Source: Mucilaginibacter polytrichastri
Lineage (GTDB): Bacteria > Bacteroidota > Bacteroidia > Sphingobacteriales > Sphingobacteriaceae
Assembly: GCF_001911425.1 (NCBI RefSeq)
Contig: NZ_MPPL01000001.1
Span: 5,427,625-5,491,624, forward strand
DNA: 64,000 bases
Direction of reading: 5' to 3'
The notes under the pieces were generated by a model, which ran no database searches, was not told where the DNA came from, and saw only the letters and a program-made list of their open reading frames with translations. Position numbers and translations under genes: made by a program. Positions 22,714-31,518 of the stretch are shown in pieces. The stretch's first letter is position 1. Every line of letters begins with the position of its first letter.

Positions 22714-25533
22714 TTACTTGCTCAGGTACATCGATTTCTCTTTGTACAAGTGGCGGAAATAAGGGTCTTCGAGGTTAGGGATAAAGCGGATGGCTTCGCC
22801 GGTCGATTTCATTTCGGGGCCTAATTCTTTGTTTACTTCCGGGAATTTATCGAAAGAGAACACAGGCTCTTTAATGGCATAACCTACCAATTTACGCTCT
22901 ATGGTAAAATCTTTAAGCTTGTTAACACCCAGCATAATTTTGGCCGCTATGTTAATGTAAGGTACATCATAAGCCTTTGCTATGAAAGGCACGGTACGTG
23001 ATGCACGCGGGTTGGCTTCGATCACAAATACTTTGTCGTTTTTAACCGCAAACTGTATGTTGAGCAAACCTCTTACATTTAATGCGCGGGCAATTTTGGC
23101 AGAGTATTCTTCCATCTGGCTAATTACGCTTTCGCTCAAATCAAATGGAGGTAATACCGCAAATGAATCGCCGGAGTGGATACCTGCAGGCTCAATGTGC
23201 TCCATCATACCAATGATGTGTACATCGTCACCATCGCAGATCGAGTCAGACTCGGTTTCTGATGCACGATCCAGGAAATGGTCAATCAGTACGCGGTTGC
23301 CCGGTAAGTTTTTAAGCAGGTTAACTACTGCTTTCTCTAAATCCTCGTCGTTGATCACGATGCTCATGCCCTGCCCGCCTAATACATAACTAGGGCGAAC
23401 CAGTACAGGGTAGCCAACTTCGTGCGCTACTTCAATTGCTTCTTCAGCAGTTTCTGCAACACCATATTTAGGGTAAGGGATATCCAGTTCTTTCAACAAG
23501 TCAGAGAAACGGCCACGGTCTTCGGCGATATCCATATCGTTAAATGAGGTACCGATAATTTTGATGCCATGCTCATGCAGTTTCTCAGCCATTTTTAAAG
23601 CTGTTTGGCCACCAAGCTGCACAATCACACCCTCCGGTTTTTCCAGTTCGATGATGTCGCGTACATGTTCCCAAAACACCGGCTCAAAATATAGCTTATC
23701 GGCCATGTTAAAGTCGGTAGATACGGTTTCGGGGTTACAGTTAATCATGATGGCTTCGTAGCCTGCTTCTTTAGCGGCTAACAAACCATGCACACAGCTG
23801 TAGTCAAACTCAATACCCTGGCCAATGCGGTTAGGGCCCGATCCTAATACTACGATCTTCTTCTTGTCTGATACGATAGATTCGTTTTCGCCCTCGTAGG
23901 TAGAGTAATAGTAAGGTGTTTTAGCCTGAAACTCTGCAGCGCAGGTATCAACCATTTTATAAACACGTTTTAAACCTAATACCTTGCGGCGTTGGTAAAC
24001 ATCCTCTTCGGTAGTATTGCCACCCAGTATCCAGGCAATTTGCTGATCTGAGAAACCTTTTTGTTTAACGTTGAAGAAGATATCGCGTGGAATGTTGTTT
24101 ACCGAATAGCGGCGCAACTCTGCCTCCAGGTTAACCAGTTCCTGAATTTGGTTCAGGAACCAACGGTCTATCTTGGTTGCCTTACGCACCGATTCGATAG
24201 GTACACCAAGGCTCAAGGCATCATAAATGTGGAATAACCTGTCCCAGCTTGGATGCTCCAGGCTGTGCATAATTTCTTCAAGGTTGCGGCTTTGACGGCC
24301 GTCTGCACCTAAGCCGGCACGGCCAATCTCTAAACTCTGACAAGCTTTTTGTAAAGCCTCGCTAAAGCTGCGGCCAATAGCCATTACCTCACCTACAGAT
24401 TTCATCTGTAGGCCAAGCTCTTTGTTGGCGCCTTTAAATTTATCGAAGTTCCAGCGTGGAACTTTTACGATCACATAATCCAGCGTTGGCTCAAAATAAG
24501 CCGAAGTTGTTTTGGTGATCTGGTTTTCTAATTCGTCAAGGTTATAACCGATAGCCAATTTAGAAGCTATTTTGGCGATAGGGTAACCTGTTGCTTTTGA
24601 TGCCAGCGCCGATGAGCGGGATACCCGTGGGTTAATCTCGATAGCGATAATGGCCTCATCAGCCGGGTTAACAGAGAACTGTACGTTACAGCCGCCTGCA
24701 AAATTACCAATGGCGCGCATCATTTTAATTGCCTGGTCGCGCATTTCCTGGTAGCAGCGGTCGCTTAGGGTCATGGCCGGGGCCACGGTGATCGAGTCGC
24801 CGGTGTGGATACCCATCGGGTCAAAGTTTTCGATAGAGCAGATGATAATCACATTATCATTGCTATCACGCAACAGCTCCAGTTCGTATTCTTTCCAGCC
24901 TAAAACAGCTTGCTCTACCAATACCTCGTGGGTTGGTGATGCCTGCAGGCCGCGGCTTAGTGCGGCATCAAAATCTTCTTTTTTGTGTACAAAGCCTGCG
25001 CCTTTACCACCCAGCGTATAGCTTGGGCGAATTACCAGCGGAAAGCCGATAATCTGCGCAGCTTCCTTACCTTCTAAAAACGAATTGGCAATTTTTGATG
25101 TTGCCACCCCTACGCCGATATCAACCATTAACTGGCGGAAAGCCTCGCGGTTTTCTGTTTTTTCGATGGCTGCAATATCTACACCGATAATGCGGACACC
25201 ATACTTTTCCCAAAGCCCCTGCTCATCTGCCTCTATACAAAGGTTTAATGCCGTTTGGCCACCCATAGTAGGTAGCACAGCATCAATCTTTTGCTCCTGG
25301 AGTATTTTTTCGATACTCGCGGTGTTAAGCGGCAACAGGTAAACATGGTCGGCAATAACCTTATCGGTCATGATGGTTGCCGGGTTGCTGTTGATGATTG
25401 ACACGGTAATGCCTTCGTCTTTCAGCGAAAGGGCAGCTTGTGAACCTGCGTAATCAAATTCGCAAGCCTGGCCTATGATAATAGGGCCTGAACCAATAAT
25501 TAAAACTGATTTAATGGAGGTGTCTTTTGGCAT
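22714..25533 (-). CDS. carB: Carbamoyl-phosphate synthase large subunit
   Basis: Makes carbamoyl phosphate from ammonia (supplied by CarA), bicarbonate and two ATP, for pyrimidine and arginine synthesis; 939 residues. Two ATP-grasp halves are complete: residues about 1-400 (LIIGSGPIIIGQACEFDYAG start, quoted in part) and about 555-930 (VLGSGPNRIGQGIEFDYSC), joined by the oligomerisation domain. The protein ends after the second ATP-grasp domain (FRHLYKEKSMYLSK), lacking the C-terminal MGS-like allosteric domain that brings E. coli CarB to 1073. This short form appears usual in Bacteroidota. carA is not in the window. A 5' stem-loop and a promoter lie about 110 bp upstream. Confidence 0.97.
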   Translation of the reverse strand: MPKDTSIKSVLIIGSGPIIIGQACEFDYAGSQAALSLKDEGITVSIINSNPATIMTDKVIADHVYLLPLNTASIEKILQEQKIDAVLPTMGGQTALNLCIEADEQGLWEKYGVRIIGVDIAAIEKTENREAFRQLMVDIGVGVATSKIANSFLEGKEAAQIIGFPLVIRPSYTLGGKGAGFVHKKEDFDAALSRGLQASPTHEVLVEQAVLGWKEYELELLRDSNDNVIIICSIENFDPMGIHTGDSITVAPAMTLSDRCYQEMRDQAIKMMRAIGNFAGGCNVQFSVNPADEAIIAIEINPRVSRSSALASKATGYPIAKIASKLAIGYNLDELENQITKTTSAYFEPTLDYVIVKVPRWNFDKFKGANKELGLQMKSVGEVMAIGRSFSEALQKACQSLEIGRAGLGADGRQSRNLEEIMHSLEHPSWDRLFHIYDALSLGVPIESVRKATKIDRWFLNQIQELVNLEAELRRYSVNNIPRDIFFNVKQKGFSDQQIAWILGGNTTEEDVYQRRKVLGLKRVYKMVDTCAAEFQAKTPYYYSTYEGENESIVSDKKKIVVLGSGPNRIGQGIEFDYSCVHGLLAAKEAGYEAIMINCNPETVSTDFNMADKLYFEPVFWEHVRDIIELEKPEGVIVQLGGQTALKMAEKLHEHGIKIIGTSFNDMDIAEDRGRFSDLLKELDIPYPKYGVAETAEEAIEVAHEVGYPVLVRPSYVLGGQGMSIVINDEDLEKAVVNLLKNLPGNRVLIDHFLDRASETESDSICDGDDVHIIGMMEHIEPAGIHSGDSFAVLPPFDLSESVISQMEEYSAKIARALNVRGLLNIQFAVKNDKVFVIEANPRASRTVPFIAKAYDVPYINIAAKIMLGVNKLKDFTIERKLVGYAIKEPVFSFDKFPEVNKELGPEMKSTGEAIRFIPNLEDPYFRHLYKEKSMYLSK

Positions 25534-25613
25534 AGTGTTTTTAAAGTCAAAAGTTATTAGGCAAACATCAAAAAAGCAATGATATTTTACCGGTAAATAC
25601 TATGCGCTGGAAG

Positions 25614-25650
25614 CAAAAATTCCGACTTTCAGCGTCGGGATGCAAAGATA
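25614..25650 (-). promoter_or_regulatory. Promoter and 5'-terminal stem-loop of carB
   Basis: Minus-strand -7 box TATCTTTG (25650-25643) is followed at once by a dyad CCGAC-GCTGAAA-GTCGG and ATTTTTG (25640-25614). Transcription should start at the foot of the hairpin, so the mRNA would carry it at its very 5' end. The hairpin plus T-run also resembles a terminator but is too close to the start to be a usual attenuator. The remaining 25651-25866 shows nothing; an ORF at 25602-25874 is not convincing. Confidence 0.5.
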
Positions 25651-25866
25651 GGACTTTAGAGGTTACGCGTGAGAAATATTTTGATTTTTATAATGAGATG
25701 ATAAAAATTGAAAATAAATACTTAAAGCAGGCTGACGATTGCCATACTCCACCCGCACATCATATTTGGCTGTGCGGTATGAAAATAGGGTTTAGTGGTA
25801 TTTTGAACAGGAGCAGGCATGCTTACACAAATACGCCTATTCTTATTTTAATGAAAGCAATAAGTA

Positions 25867-26217
25867 CTACTTAATTAATTTATTATCCGTATCCGGAAAT
25901 ACCAAAACAGGTTCAAAATTACGCGCTTCTTCCATCTCCATAGATGCGTAAGAGATTATGATCACAATATCGCCCACCTGGGCCAGGCGTGCAGCTGCGC
26001 CGTTAAGGCATACAATACCACTTCCCCGCTCACCTTTTATTACATAGGTTTCAAAGCGTGCGCCGTTGTTATTGTTTACAATCTGCACCTTCTCGTTGGG
26101 TATAATATTGGCAGCATCTATCAGATCTGCGTCTATGGTAATGCTGCCTACATAATTCAGTTCGGCTTGGGTTACTTTAACGCGGTGTATCTTAGATTTT
26201 AAAACCTCAATAATCAT
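25867..26217 (-). CDS. panD: Aspartate 1-decarboxylase
   Basis: Pyruvoyl-dependent enzyme converting aspartate to beta-alanine for pantothenate and CoA, 116 residues. The precursor cleaves itself between G24 and S25 in NYVGSITIDADL, and S25 becomes the pyruvoyl group. IHRVKVTQAELNYVGS and GSGIVCLNGAAARL (Tyr and Asn substrate contacts) are conserved. It lies 56 bp after panC on the same strand, but a good -7 box directly before its ATG suggests it also has its own start of transcription, within the panC-panD gap. Confidence 0.96.
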   Translation of the reverse strand: MIIEVLKSKIHRVKVTQAELNYVGSITIDADLIDAANIIPNEKVQIVNNNNGARFETYVIKGERGSGIVCLNGAAARLAQVGDIVIIISYASMEMEEARNFEPVLVFPDTDNKLIK

Positions 26218-26221
26218 TTTG

Positions 26222-26229
26222 CAAAGTTA
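26222..26229 (-). promoter_or_regulatory. -7 box TAACTTTG of panD
   Basis: Minus-strand TAACTTTG followed by CAAA and ATG (26217), predicting a leaderless panD mRNA separate from the panC transcript. Confidence 0.55.
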
Positions 26230-26273
26230 TAATATAGAATCTGGAAAAGTGTCATGCTGATCTGATCCGAAAA

Positions 26274-27110
26274 TCAGCGGATTATCATATTGTCTATCAG
26301 TCTGGTTTTACCTGCCTGCACGGCAGTTAGCGCAATCAAATGCGGGTTTGCTTCGGTTGCCGGCAATAGCGTGTCGCCATCGGCAATTTCAAAATATTCC
26401 AACACTACGCCTGTTTCGGCATTAATCATGGCAATTGCTTCGCCTGTTACCTGTTGCAGGTTTTCGCCGTTAAAGTTTTCGGCCACCCAGCGCAATGCTT
26501 TAGATACTATCAGGGCATGCTCCCTTTCGCCGGCAGATAAATGGATATTGCGCGAACTCATGGCCAAACCTTCGGGCTCGCGGGAGATGGGTACCATCAC
26601 CAGCTTAACCGGCATGTTGAGCAATTGCACCATTTTAGTGATCACCAGCACCTGTTGATAGTCTTTTTGCCCAAAAAATGCAGCATCGGGCTTAACAATA
26701 TCAAACAGTTTAAATACCACCTGGGTAACCCCCTGATAATGCCCCGGGCGAAATTTTCCTTCCAGTAAATGTTCCAGCTGGCCCAGGTCAATATGCCATT
26801 GCTCATTAGCGGCATACATCTCACTTACACTTGGGTTAAACAATATATCGCAACCGGCGGCTGTCAGTTTTGCTATATCAGCCTCAATGGGGCGGGGGTA
26901 ATTCTGCAGATCGTCGGGGTTGGTAAACTGTGTGGGGTTAACAAAAATACTGCAAACCGTAACGCTGCACTGCTGCCTGGCCAGGGCTAATAACGACAGG
27001 TGCCCCTGGTGTAAAGCGCCCATAGTAGGCAATAAGCCAATGGTTTCGCCATTTTGCCGGCATTGCAGTAAATATTGCTGCAGCTCGTGTTTTGATGTAA
27101 ATATTTTCAA
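26274..27110 (-). CDS. panC: Pantoate-beta-alanine ligase
   Basis: ATP-dependent condensation of pantoate and beta-alanine to pantothenate, 278 residues, full length. Signature motifs: TMGALHQGHLSLL (the HxGH nucleotide-binding motif), FRPGHYQGV, FFGQKDYQQ and the MSSRN loop (KMSKS-equivalent). The C-terminal half binds beta-alanine, which panD, next in the same direction, provides. The start ATG gives MKIFTSKHELQQYL, the usual N-terminus. It is divergent from the glycogen-synthase-like gene. Confidence 0.96.
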   Translation of the reverse strand: MKIFTSKHELQQYLLQCRQNGETIGLLPTMGALHQGHLSLLALARQQCSVTVCSIFVNPTQFTNPDDLQNYPRPIEADIAKLTAAGCDILFNPSVSEMYAANEQWHIDLGQLEHLLEGKFRPGHYQGVTQVVFKLFDIVKPDAAFFGQKDYQQVLVITKMVQLLNMPVKLVMVPISREPEGLAMSSRNIHLSAGEREHALIVSKALRWVAENFNGENLQQVTGEAIAMINAETGVVLEYFEIADGDTLLPATEANPHLIALTAVQAGKTRLIDNMIIR

Positions 27111-27182
27111 ACCTTATCTTGTGAAAAAGATGGCAAAGTTGTGCTTTTAATTAAAAATAACCAAACTTACTTGCATAATCCA

Positions 27183-27213
27183 TTGATAGTTCTTAACATA
27201 TTGTGTATATTTG
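27183..27213 (+). promoter_or_regulatory. Bacteroidota-type promoter of the glycogen-synthase-like operon
   Basis: TTG (27183-27185), a 20-bp spacer and TATATTTG (27206-27213) match the TTG/TAnnTTTG consensus. A small CTCAAA/TTTGAG hairpin at 27219-27234 would be near the 5' end of the mRNA. Confidence 0.75.
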
Positions 27214-27262
27214 CACACTCAAATTTTTTTGAGCGATATTAAAATTTAAATACTGATTAGAG

Positions 27263-28087
27263 ATGGGTAAATCTAAGCTTCTGTTTATAACTCATGAAAT
27301 GTCGCCTTTCCTCGAACTCACTAAAATTTCTGAAATAACCAGGCAGTTGCCACAAGCAATGCAGGACAAGGGTTTTGAAATCCGTATCCTGATGCCACGT
27401 TTTGGAAATATTAATGAGCGCCGGAATCGCCTTCATGAGGTAATACGCTTATCGGGAATGAACATTATCATCAACGATAATGATAATCCGCTAATTATTA
27501 AAGTGGCTTCTATTCCTTCTGCGCGTATGCAGGTATACTTTTTAGATAACGAAGAGTATTTTCAACGTAAGCATGTGTTCAATGATAAAGACGGGAAGTT
27601 TTATGCTGACAATGATGAGCGTATGATTTTCTTCTGTAAGGGTGCACTGGAAACTGTAAAAAAATTAGGCTGGGCTCCGGATATTGTTCATTGCCACGGG
27701 TGGATGAGCGCGCTGGTACCTGCTTACATAAAAAACACATACAAAGACGATCCAACCTTTAAGCATTCTAAAATAGTTTACTCTATTTACGAGAATGACT
27801 TTACAGAGAAATTGGATGACGATTTTGCGCGTAAAGCTGTAATGAGCGATATGACCGAAGCACATACCGACGTATACAAACCGGGTACCAACGCTGCATT
27901 ATATGCAGGCGCTATCCAATACAGCGACGGGATTGTTTTGGCAAGCGAAAACATCGATGCAGATGTGTTAAATAATGTTAAAAACAGCCAAAAATCGGTT
28001 CTGGAATTTAATTCCACTTCAGATTTCGAAAATTATTACAACTTTTACGACGAAATTACCAACGAAGAACTGGTGAACGTTGCTTAA
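27263..28087 (+). CDS. Glycogen/starch-synthase-like N-terminal domain protein
   Basis: Protein of 274 residues matching only the N-terminal Rossmann half of GT5 glycogen synthases (usual length about 475). FITHEMSPFLELTKISEITRQLP aligns with the family start, but the ADP-glucose-binding KTGGL motif is replaced (LELTKISEI in place of the KTGGLGDV stretch). IRILMPRFGNINERR and WAPDIVHCHGWMSALVPAY are retained. No GT1-type C-terminal domain follows; the next frame is a DUF4270 lipoprotein. Catalysis is therefore doubtful and a binding or regulatory role is more likely. The same short form seems common in Bacteroidota next to panC and DUF4270, so it is not a recent truncation. Confidence 0.82.
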   Translation: MGKSKLLFITHEMSPFLELTKISEITRQLPQAMQDKGFEIRILMPRFGNINERRNRLHEVIRLSGMNIIINDNDNPLIIKVASIPSARMQVYFLDNEEYFQRKHVFNDKDGKFYADNDERMIFFCKGALETVKKLGWAPDIVHCHGWMSALVPAYIKNTYKDDPTFKHSKIVYSIYENDFTEKLDDDFARKAVMSDMTEAHTDVYKPGTNAALYAGAIQYSDGIVLASENIDADVLNNVKNSQKSVLEFNSTSDFENYYNFYDEITNEELVNVA

Positions 28088-28103
28088 AGATTTGAAGATA
28101 TAT

Positions 28104-29504
28104 ATGAAATTTTTCCGATTAGACTTATTAACCCTGTTGATAAGTCTTTTTATTTTAAATAGTTGTACAAACCAGGATAAACTGGGCTTGGCTATTGATC
28201 CGTCGCAGCAGATAGATGGTACGCTGATAGATACGTCTACAGTGTTAACCAAAACAGTGCTCGAAGACAGTGTGGTAACATCCGGCATTGCCAAAACTCC
28301 GCTGGCTTATTTTAAAGATCCTGTTTTTGGTACTTCAGAATCAAATATCGCTGCTTTACTGAGCCTGCCGGGTAGTGCTGCCTATAGTTTACCGTCGGGT
28401 ACCATTACTATCGATTCGGCAGTATTGGTATTACGCTACAACGATGGCTTTTACGGCGATTCATTAACCTCCAAATACAAGGTTAATGTATATCAGCTTG
28501 CAGAGCAGCCAAGTGCCAGCACTGTATACCGCGGAAGCAAAACATGGCAGGTTAATACCGGTACTGTTTTAGGTACGCAAACCTTTAATTCGCGCACACA
28601 CACCAAGTTTAAAATTACCAACATTGTGTCTGGCGCTAAGGATACCCTGGTATCTGTACCGGCACAGTTGCGCATAAAAATTAATAATAATTTTATTTTT
28701 AATAACCTTTTCGGTGCTTCTACAGCGGTGCTGGCATCAAACAACTTGTTTCAGAACCAGGTAAAGGGGTTATACGTTACGCTTGATAAAAATCAAACGG
28801 GTGCGGGCGGTCGTTTTTTAGTTAACCTGGATTCGAGCAAGGTTGATGTATATTACAAAACTGTAAATGGTACTACTATAGATACTGCTACAGTTACCTT
28901 GCCGCTGGCCAATCGCGCAGCAGAAATTAAACGCACTTACAGTACTACGGTACAGGCTGCGGTAAACAGTACGGCATCATCGCAAGAAACAGTTTATTTT
29001 GAGGGACTTGGCGGTTTGAGAACCAAAATAAGCTTCCCTTACCTTAAAAATATTATTACAGCAGCCGGCTCTGACGTTGTTTTAAACCGTGCCGAGCTTA
29101 TTGTAAGCGCGGCAACAGGTACCGATATCCCTTACATCCCTACGCCTAAGCTAAGTTTGTACCGTTACGATATTGCCCTGCAACGAACCGAAGTACCCGA
29201 CGCTACGTCGACAGACCCGCGTTATATTGCCGTAAATACCTTTGGCGGGTTTTACGTAAAAAGCTTAAAAGAATACCACTTCATTATTACAGGTTATATA
29301 TCTGATTTGATGCGTGGCAAAACAGTAGACTATGGTACCTTTATTGGCCCTGTAGATACCACCAATACATCTAGTGTTGATTATGCAGCTACTGCCCAAA
29401 CAGCAGGGCGTGCCGTTGGCATAGGGGGTATTACCAATAAGGCCTCGGCCAATTATCCTTACCGCATGCGGCTTAATATAATTTATACCAAAGCAACCAA
29501 ATAA
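28104..29504 (+). CDS. DUF4270 family lipoprotein
   Basis: Exported lipoprotein, 466 residues, of the DUF4270 family found in Bacteroidota; function unknown. The ATG at 28104 gives a clean lipoprotein signal (LLTLLISLFILNSC, Cys18 region); an upstream TTG at 28080 would overlap the previous gene. The rest is beta-rich: AIDPSQQIDGTLIDTST, GTSESNIAALLSL, ITIDSAVLVLRYNDGFYGD, as in the family. The gene starts 16 bp after the glycogen-synthase-like stop codon and ends at a terminator, forming a two-gene operon. Confidence 0.87.
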   Translation: MKFFRLDLLTLLISLFILNSCTNQDKLGLAIDPSQQIDGTLIDTSTVLTKTVLEDSVVTSGIAKTPLAYFKDPVFGTSESNIAALLSLPGSAAYSLPSGTITIDSAVLVLRYNDGFYGDSLTSKYKVNVYQLAEQPSASTVYRGSKTWQVNTGTVLGTQTFNSRTHTKFKITNIVSGAKDTLVSVPAQLRIKINNNFIFNNLFGASTAVLASNNLFQNQVKGLYVTLDKNQTGAGGRFLVNLDSSKVDVYYKTVNGTTIDTATVTLPLANRAAEIKRTYSTTVQAAVNSTASSQETVYFEGLGGLRTKISFPYLKNIITAAGSDVVLNRAELIVSAATGTDIPYIPTPKLSLYRYDIALQRTEVPDATSTDPRYIAVNTFGGFYVKSLKEYHFIITGYISDLMRGKTVDYGTFIGPVDTTNTSSVDYAATAQTAGRAVGIGGITNKASANYPYRMRLNIIYTKATK

Positions 29505-29507
29505 TAC

Positions 29508-29538
29508 AATCCCCCTCTTATACAGGGGGATTTTTTTT
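29508..29538 (+). terminator. Intrinsic terminator after the DUF4270 gene
   Basis: AATCCCCCT pairs with AGGGGGATT around a 7-nt loop and is followed by eight T. Confidence 0.9.
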
Positions 29539-29617
29539 GATACCAATTTATTAGCTTAGCAGATAATTTACTATACCAATGCTATAGCTTTATAGCAATA
29601 TTTTAAACCATCTATTT

Positions 29618-31459
29618 ATGTGCGGAATTGTAGGATATATTGGGTTTCGTGATGCGTACCCTATTGTTATAAAAGGCCTGCACCGCCTGGAGTATCGTGG
29701 ATATGACAGCGCAGGTGTTGCATTGCTTAATAAAGACGAAGAACTTAAAGTTTATAAAAAAGCCGGCAAAGTTAGCGACCTCGAAAACTTTGTAAAAGAT
29801 ATTGATACCAGTAGCACCATTGGTATGGGCCATACACGCTGGGCTACACACGGTGCCCCGAGCGACCGTAACTCGCACCCCCACTCATCCGGCGATAGAA
29901 AGCTTACCATTATACACAATGGTATTATCGAAAACTATAACAGCATTAAAGAAGCATTGCTGGCAAAAGGCCATGTGTTTTTAAGTGATACCGATACTGA
30001 GGTATTAATTCATTTGGTTGAAGATATACAGCACGAAACTGGCTTGGAGCTTCGAGAGGCTGTTCGTGTGGCCTTAAACCGTGTTATAGGTGCCTATGCC
30101 ATAGTTATTATGAGCGCCGATGAACCAAACGAACTGATAGCCGCACGTAAAGGCAGCCCCATGGTAATTGGTGTTGGCAAAGGCGAATACTTTATAGCAT
30201 CTGATGCTACCCCGATTGTAGAATACACCAAAAATGTAATTTACCTTAACGACAATGAGATCGCTTACATCCGCCGGGATGACCTGCTGATTAAAAATAT
30301 TGATAATACCGTACAAACGCCATACATCCAAAAGCTGGAGCTGCAACTGGAAATGCTTGAGAAAGGTGGTTACGACCATTTTATGCTCAAAGAAATTTAT
30401 GAGCAACCACGCTCGGTACGCGATTGTTTGCGCGGCCGTATCTACCCGCAACAGGGTAAGGTACAATTGGGCGGTATTAAAGAATATGTAGAGAAACTTA
30501 AAAATGTTGACCGCATTATTATTGTGGCCTGCGGTACCTCATGGCATGCCGGTTTAGTTGGCGAATACCTGATAGAAGAATATGCACGTGTGCCTGTTGA
30601 GGTTGAATACGCCTCGGAGTTCCGTTACCGCAACCCGATAATTACCGAGAAAGACCTGGTTATTGCCATTTCACAATCTGGAGAAACGGCCGATACAATG
30701 GCCGCTATTGAGCTGGCTAAAGAGAAAGGTGCTACTATTTTTGGCATCTGTAACGTTGTTGGCGCATCCATACCGCGCCTTACGCATGCGGGTGTTTATA
30801 CCCATGCAGGGCCCGAAATTGGTGTGGCATCAACCAAGGCATTTACAGCACAGGTTACCGCGCTTACTTTAATGGCATTTTACATTGCCCAGCAGCGTGG
30901 CACCATTACCCAAAGCAAGCTGATAGAATACCTGACAGAGCTTAACGAGATCCCAACCCTAATAGAGAAAACTTTAAAGACCAACGACCACGTTAAAGTG
31001 ATTGCCGATAAATTTAAAGACTCTACCAATTGCTTGTTCCTGGGGCGCGGAAGCTCGTTCCCGGTTGCGCTGGAAGGAGCGTTGAAACTAAAGGAGATCT
31101 CGTACATACATGCCGAAGGTTACCCTGCAGCAGAGATGAAACACGGCCCTATCGCCTTAATTGATGAGGATATGCCGGTAGTATTTATAGCTACCAAAAA
31201 CTCATCGTACGAGAAGGTGATTAGCAATATACAAGAAGTACGCGCACGCGGCGGCCACGTTATTGCCATTGTTTCTGAGGGTGATACCACGGTAAAAAAC
31301 ATGGCCGATTTTGTAATCGAAATACCGCAGACAGCCGAAGCATTTGTACCATTATTGGCTACTATACCTTTGCAATTACTATCATACCACATTGCGGTTA
31401 TGCGTGGTTGCAATGTAGATCAGCCTCGTAATCTGGCTAAATCTGTGACGGTAGAGTAA
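29618..31459 (+). CDS. glmS: Glutamine-fructose-6-phosphate aminotransferase (isomerizing)
   Basis: First step of UDP-GlcNAc synthesis: glutamine plus fructose 6-phosphate to glucosamine 6-phosphate, feeding peptidoglycan and LPS. 613 residues, normal length. Cys2 is the glutaminase nucleophile (MCGIVGYIG), with GHTRWATHG and SDTDTEVLIHL in the GATase domain (about 1-240). Two SIS domains follow (about 285-610), with CGTSWHAG, SQSGETADT and AEGYPAAEMKHGPIAL. The C-terminus PRNLAKSVTVE is the conserved tail that closes the active site. No glmS ribozyme-like sequence was seen in the 78 bp upstream; none is expected in this phylum. Confidence 0.98.
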   Translation: MCGIVGYIGFRDAYPIVIKGLHRLEYRGYDSAGVALLNKDEELKVYKKAGKVSDLENFVKDIDTSSTIGMGHTRWATHGAPSDRNSHPHSSGDRKLTIIHNGIIENYNSIKEALLAKGHVFLSDTDTEVLIHLVEDIQHETGLELREAVRVALNRVIGAYAIVIMSADEPNELIAARKGSPMVIGVGKGEYFIASDATPIVEYTKNVIYLNDNEIAYIRRDDLLIKNIDNTVQTPYIQKLELQLEMLEKGGYDHFMLKEIYEQPRSVRDCLRGRIYPQQGKVQLGGIKEYVEKLKNVDRIIIVACGTSWHAGLVGEYLIEEYARVPVEVEYASEFRYRNPIITEKDLVIAISQSGETADTMAAIELAKEKGATIFGICNVVGASIPRLTHAGVYTHAGPEIGVASTKAFTAQVTALTLMAFYIAQQRGTITQSKLIEYLTELNEIPTLIEKTLKTNDHVKVIADKFKDSTNCLFLGRGSSFPVALEGALKLKEISYIHAEGYPAAEMKHGPIALIDEDMPVVFIATKNSSYEKVISNIQEVRARGGHVIAIVSEGDTTVKNMADFVIEIPQTAEAFVPLLATIPLQLLSYHIAVMRGCNVDQPRNLAKSVTVE

Positions 31460-31484
31460 CAGTTTTGCCTTATAGATAAAATCA

Positions 31485-31518
31485 ATAGTTTGTATCTTTG
31501 AAAAAAGATACAAACTAT
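31485..31518 (+). promoter_or_regulatory. Perfect inverted repeat overlapping the oxyR promoter and start
   Basis: ATAGTTTGTATCTTT (31485-31499) and its exact complement (31504-31518) flank GAAA, and the ATG follows at 31519. The left arm contains the -7 box TATCTTTG (31493-31500), so the dyad covers the -7 box, the start of transcription and the leader. It can be an operator for autoregulation or, in RNA, only its right arm. Confidence 0.65.

Noticed and set aside
25602..25874. 90-codon ORF on the plus strand between carB and panD
   Set aside because: It runs across the carB promoter and 5' hairpin, has no recognisable domain, and its composition is like the AT-rich spacer. Kept as non-coding.
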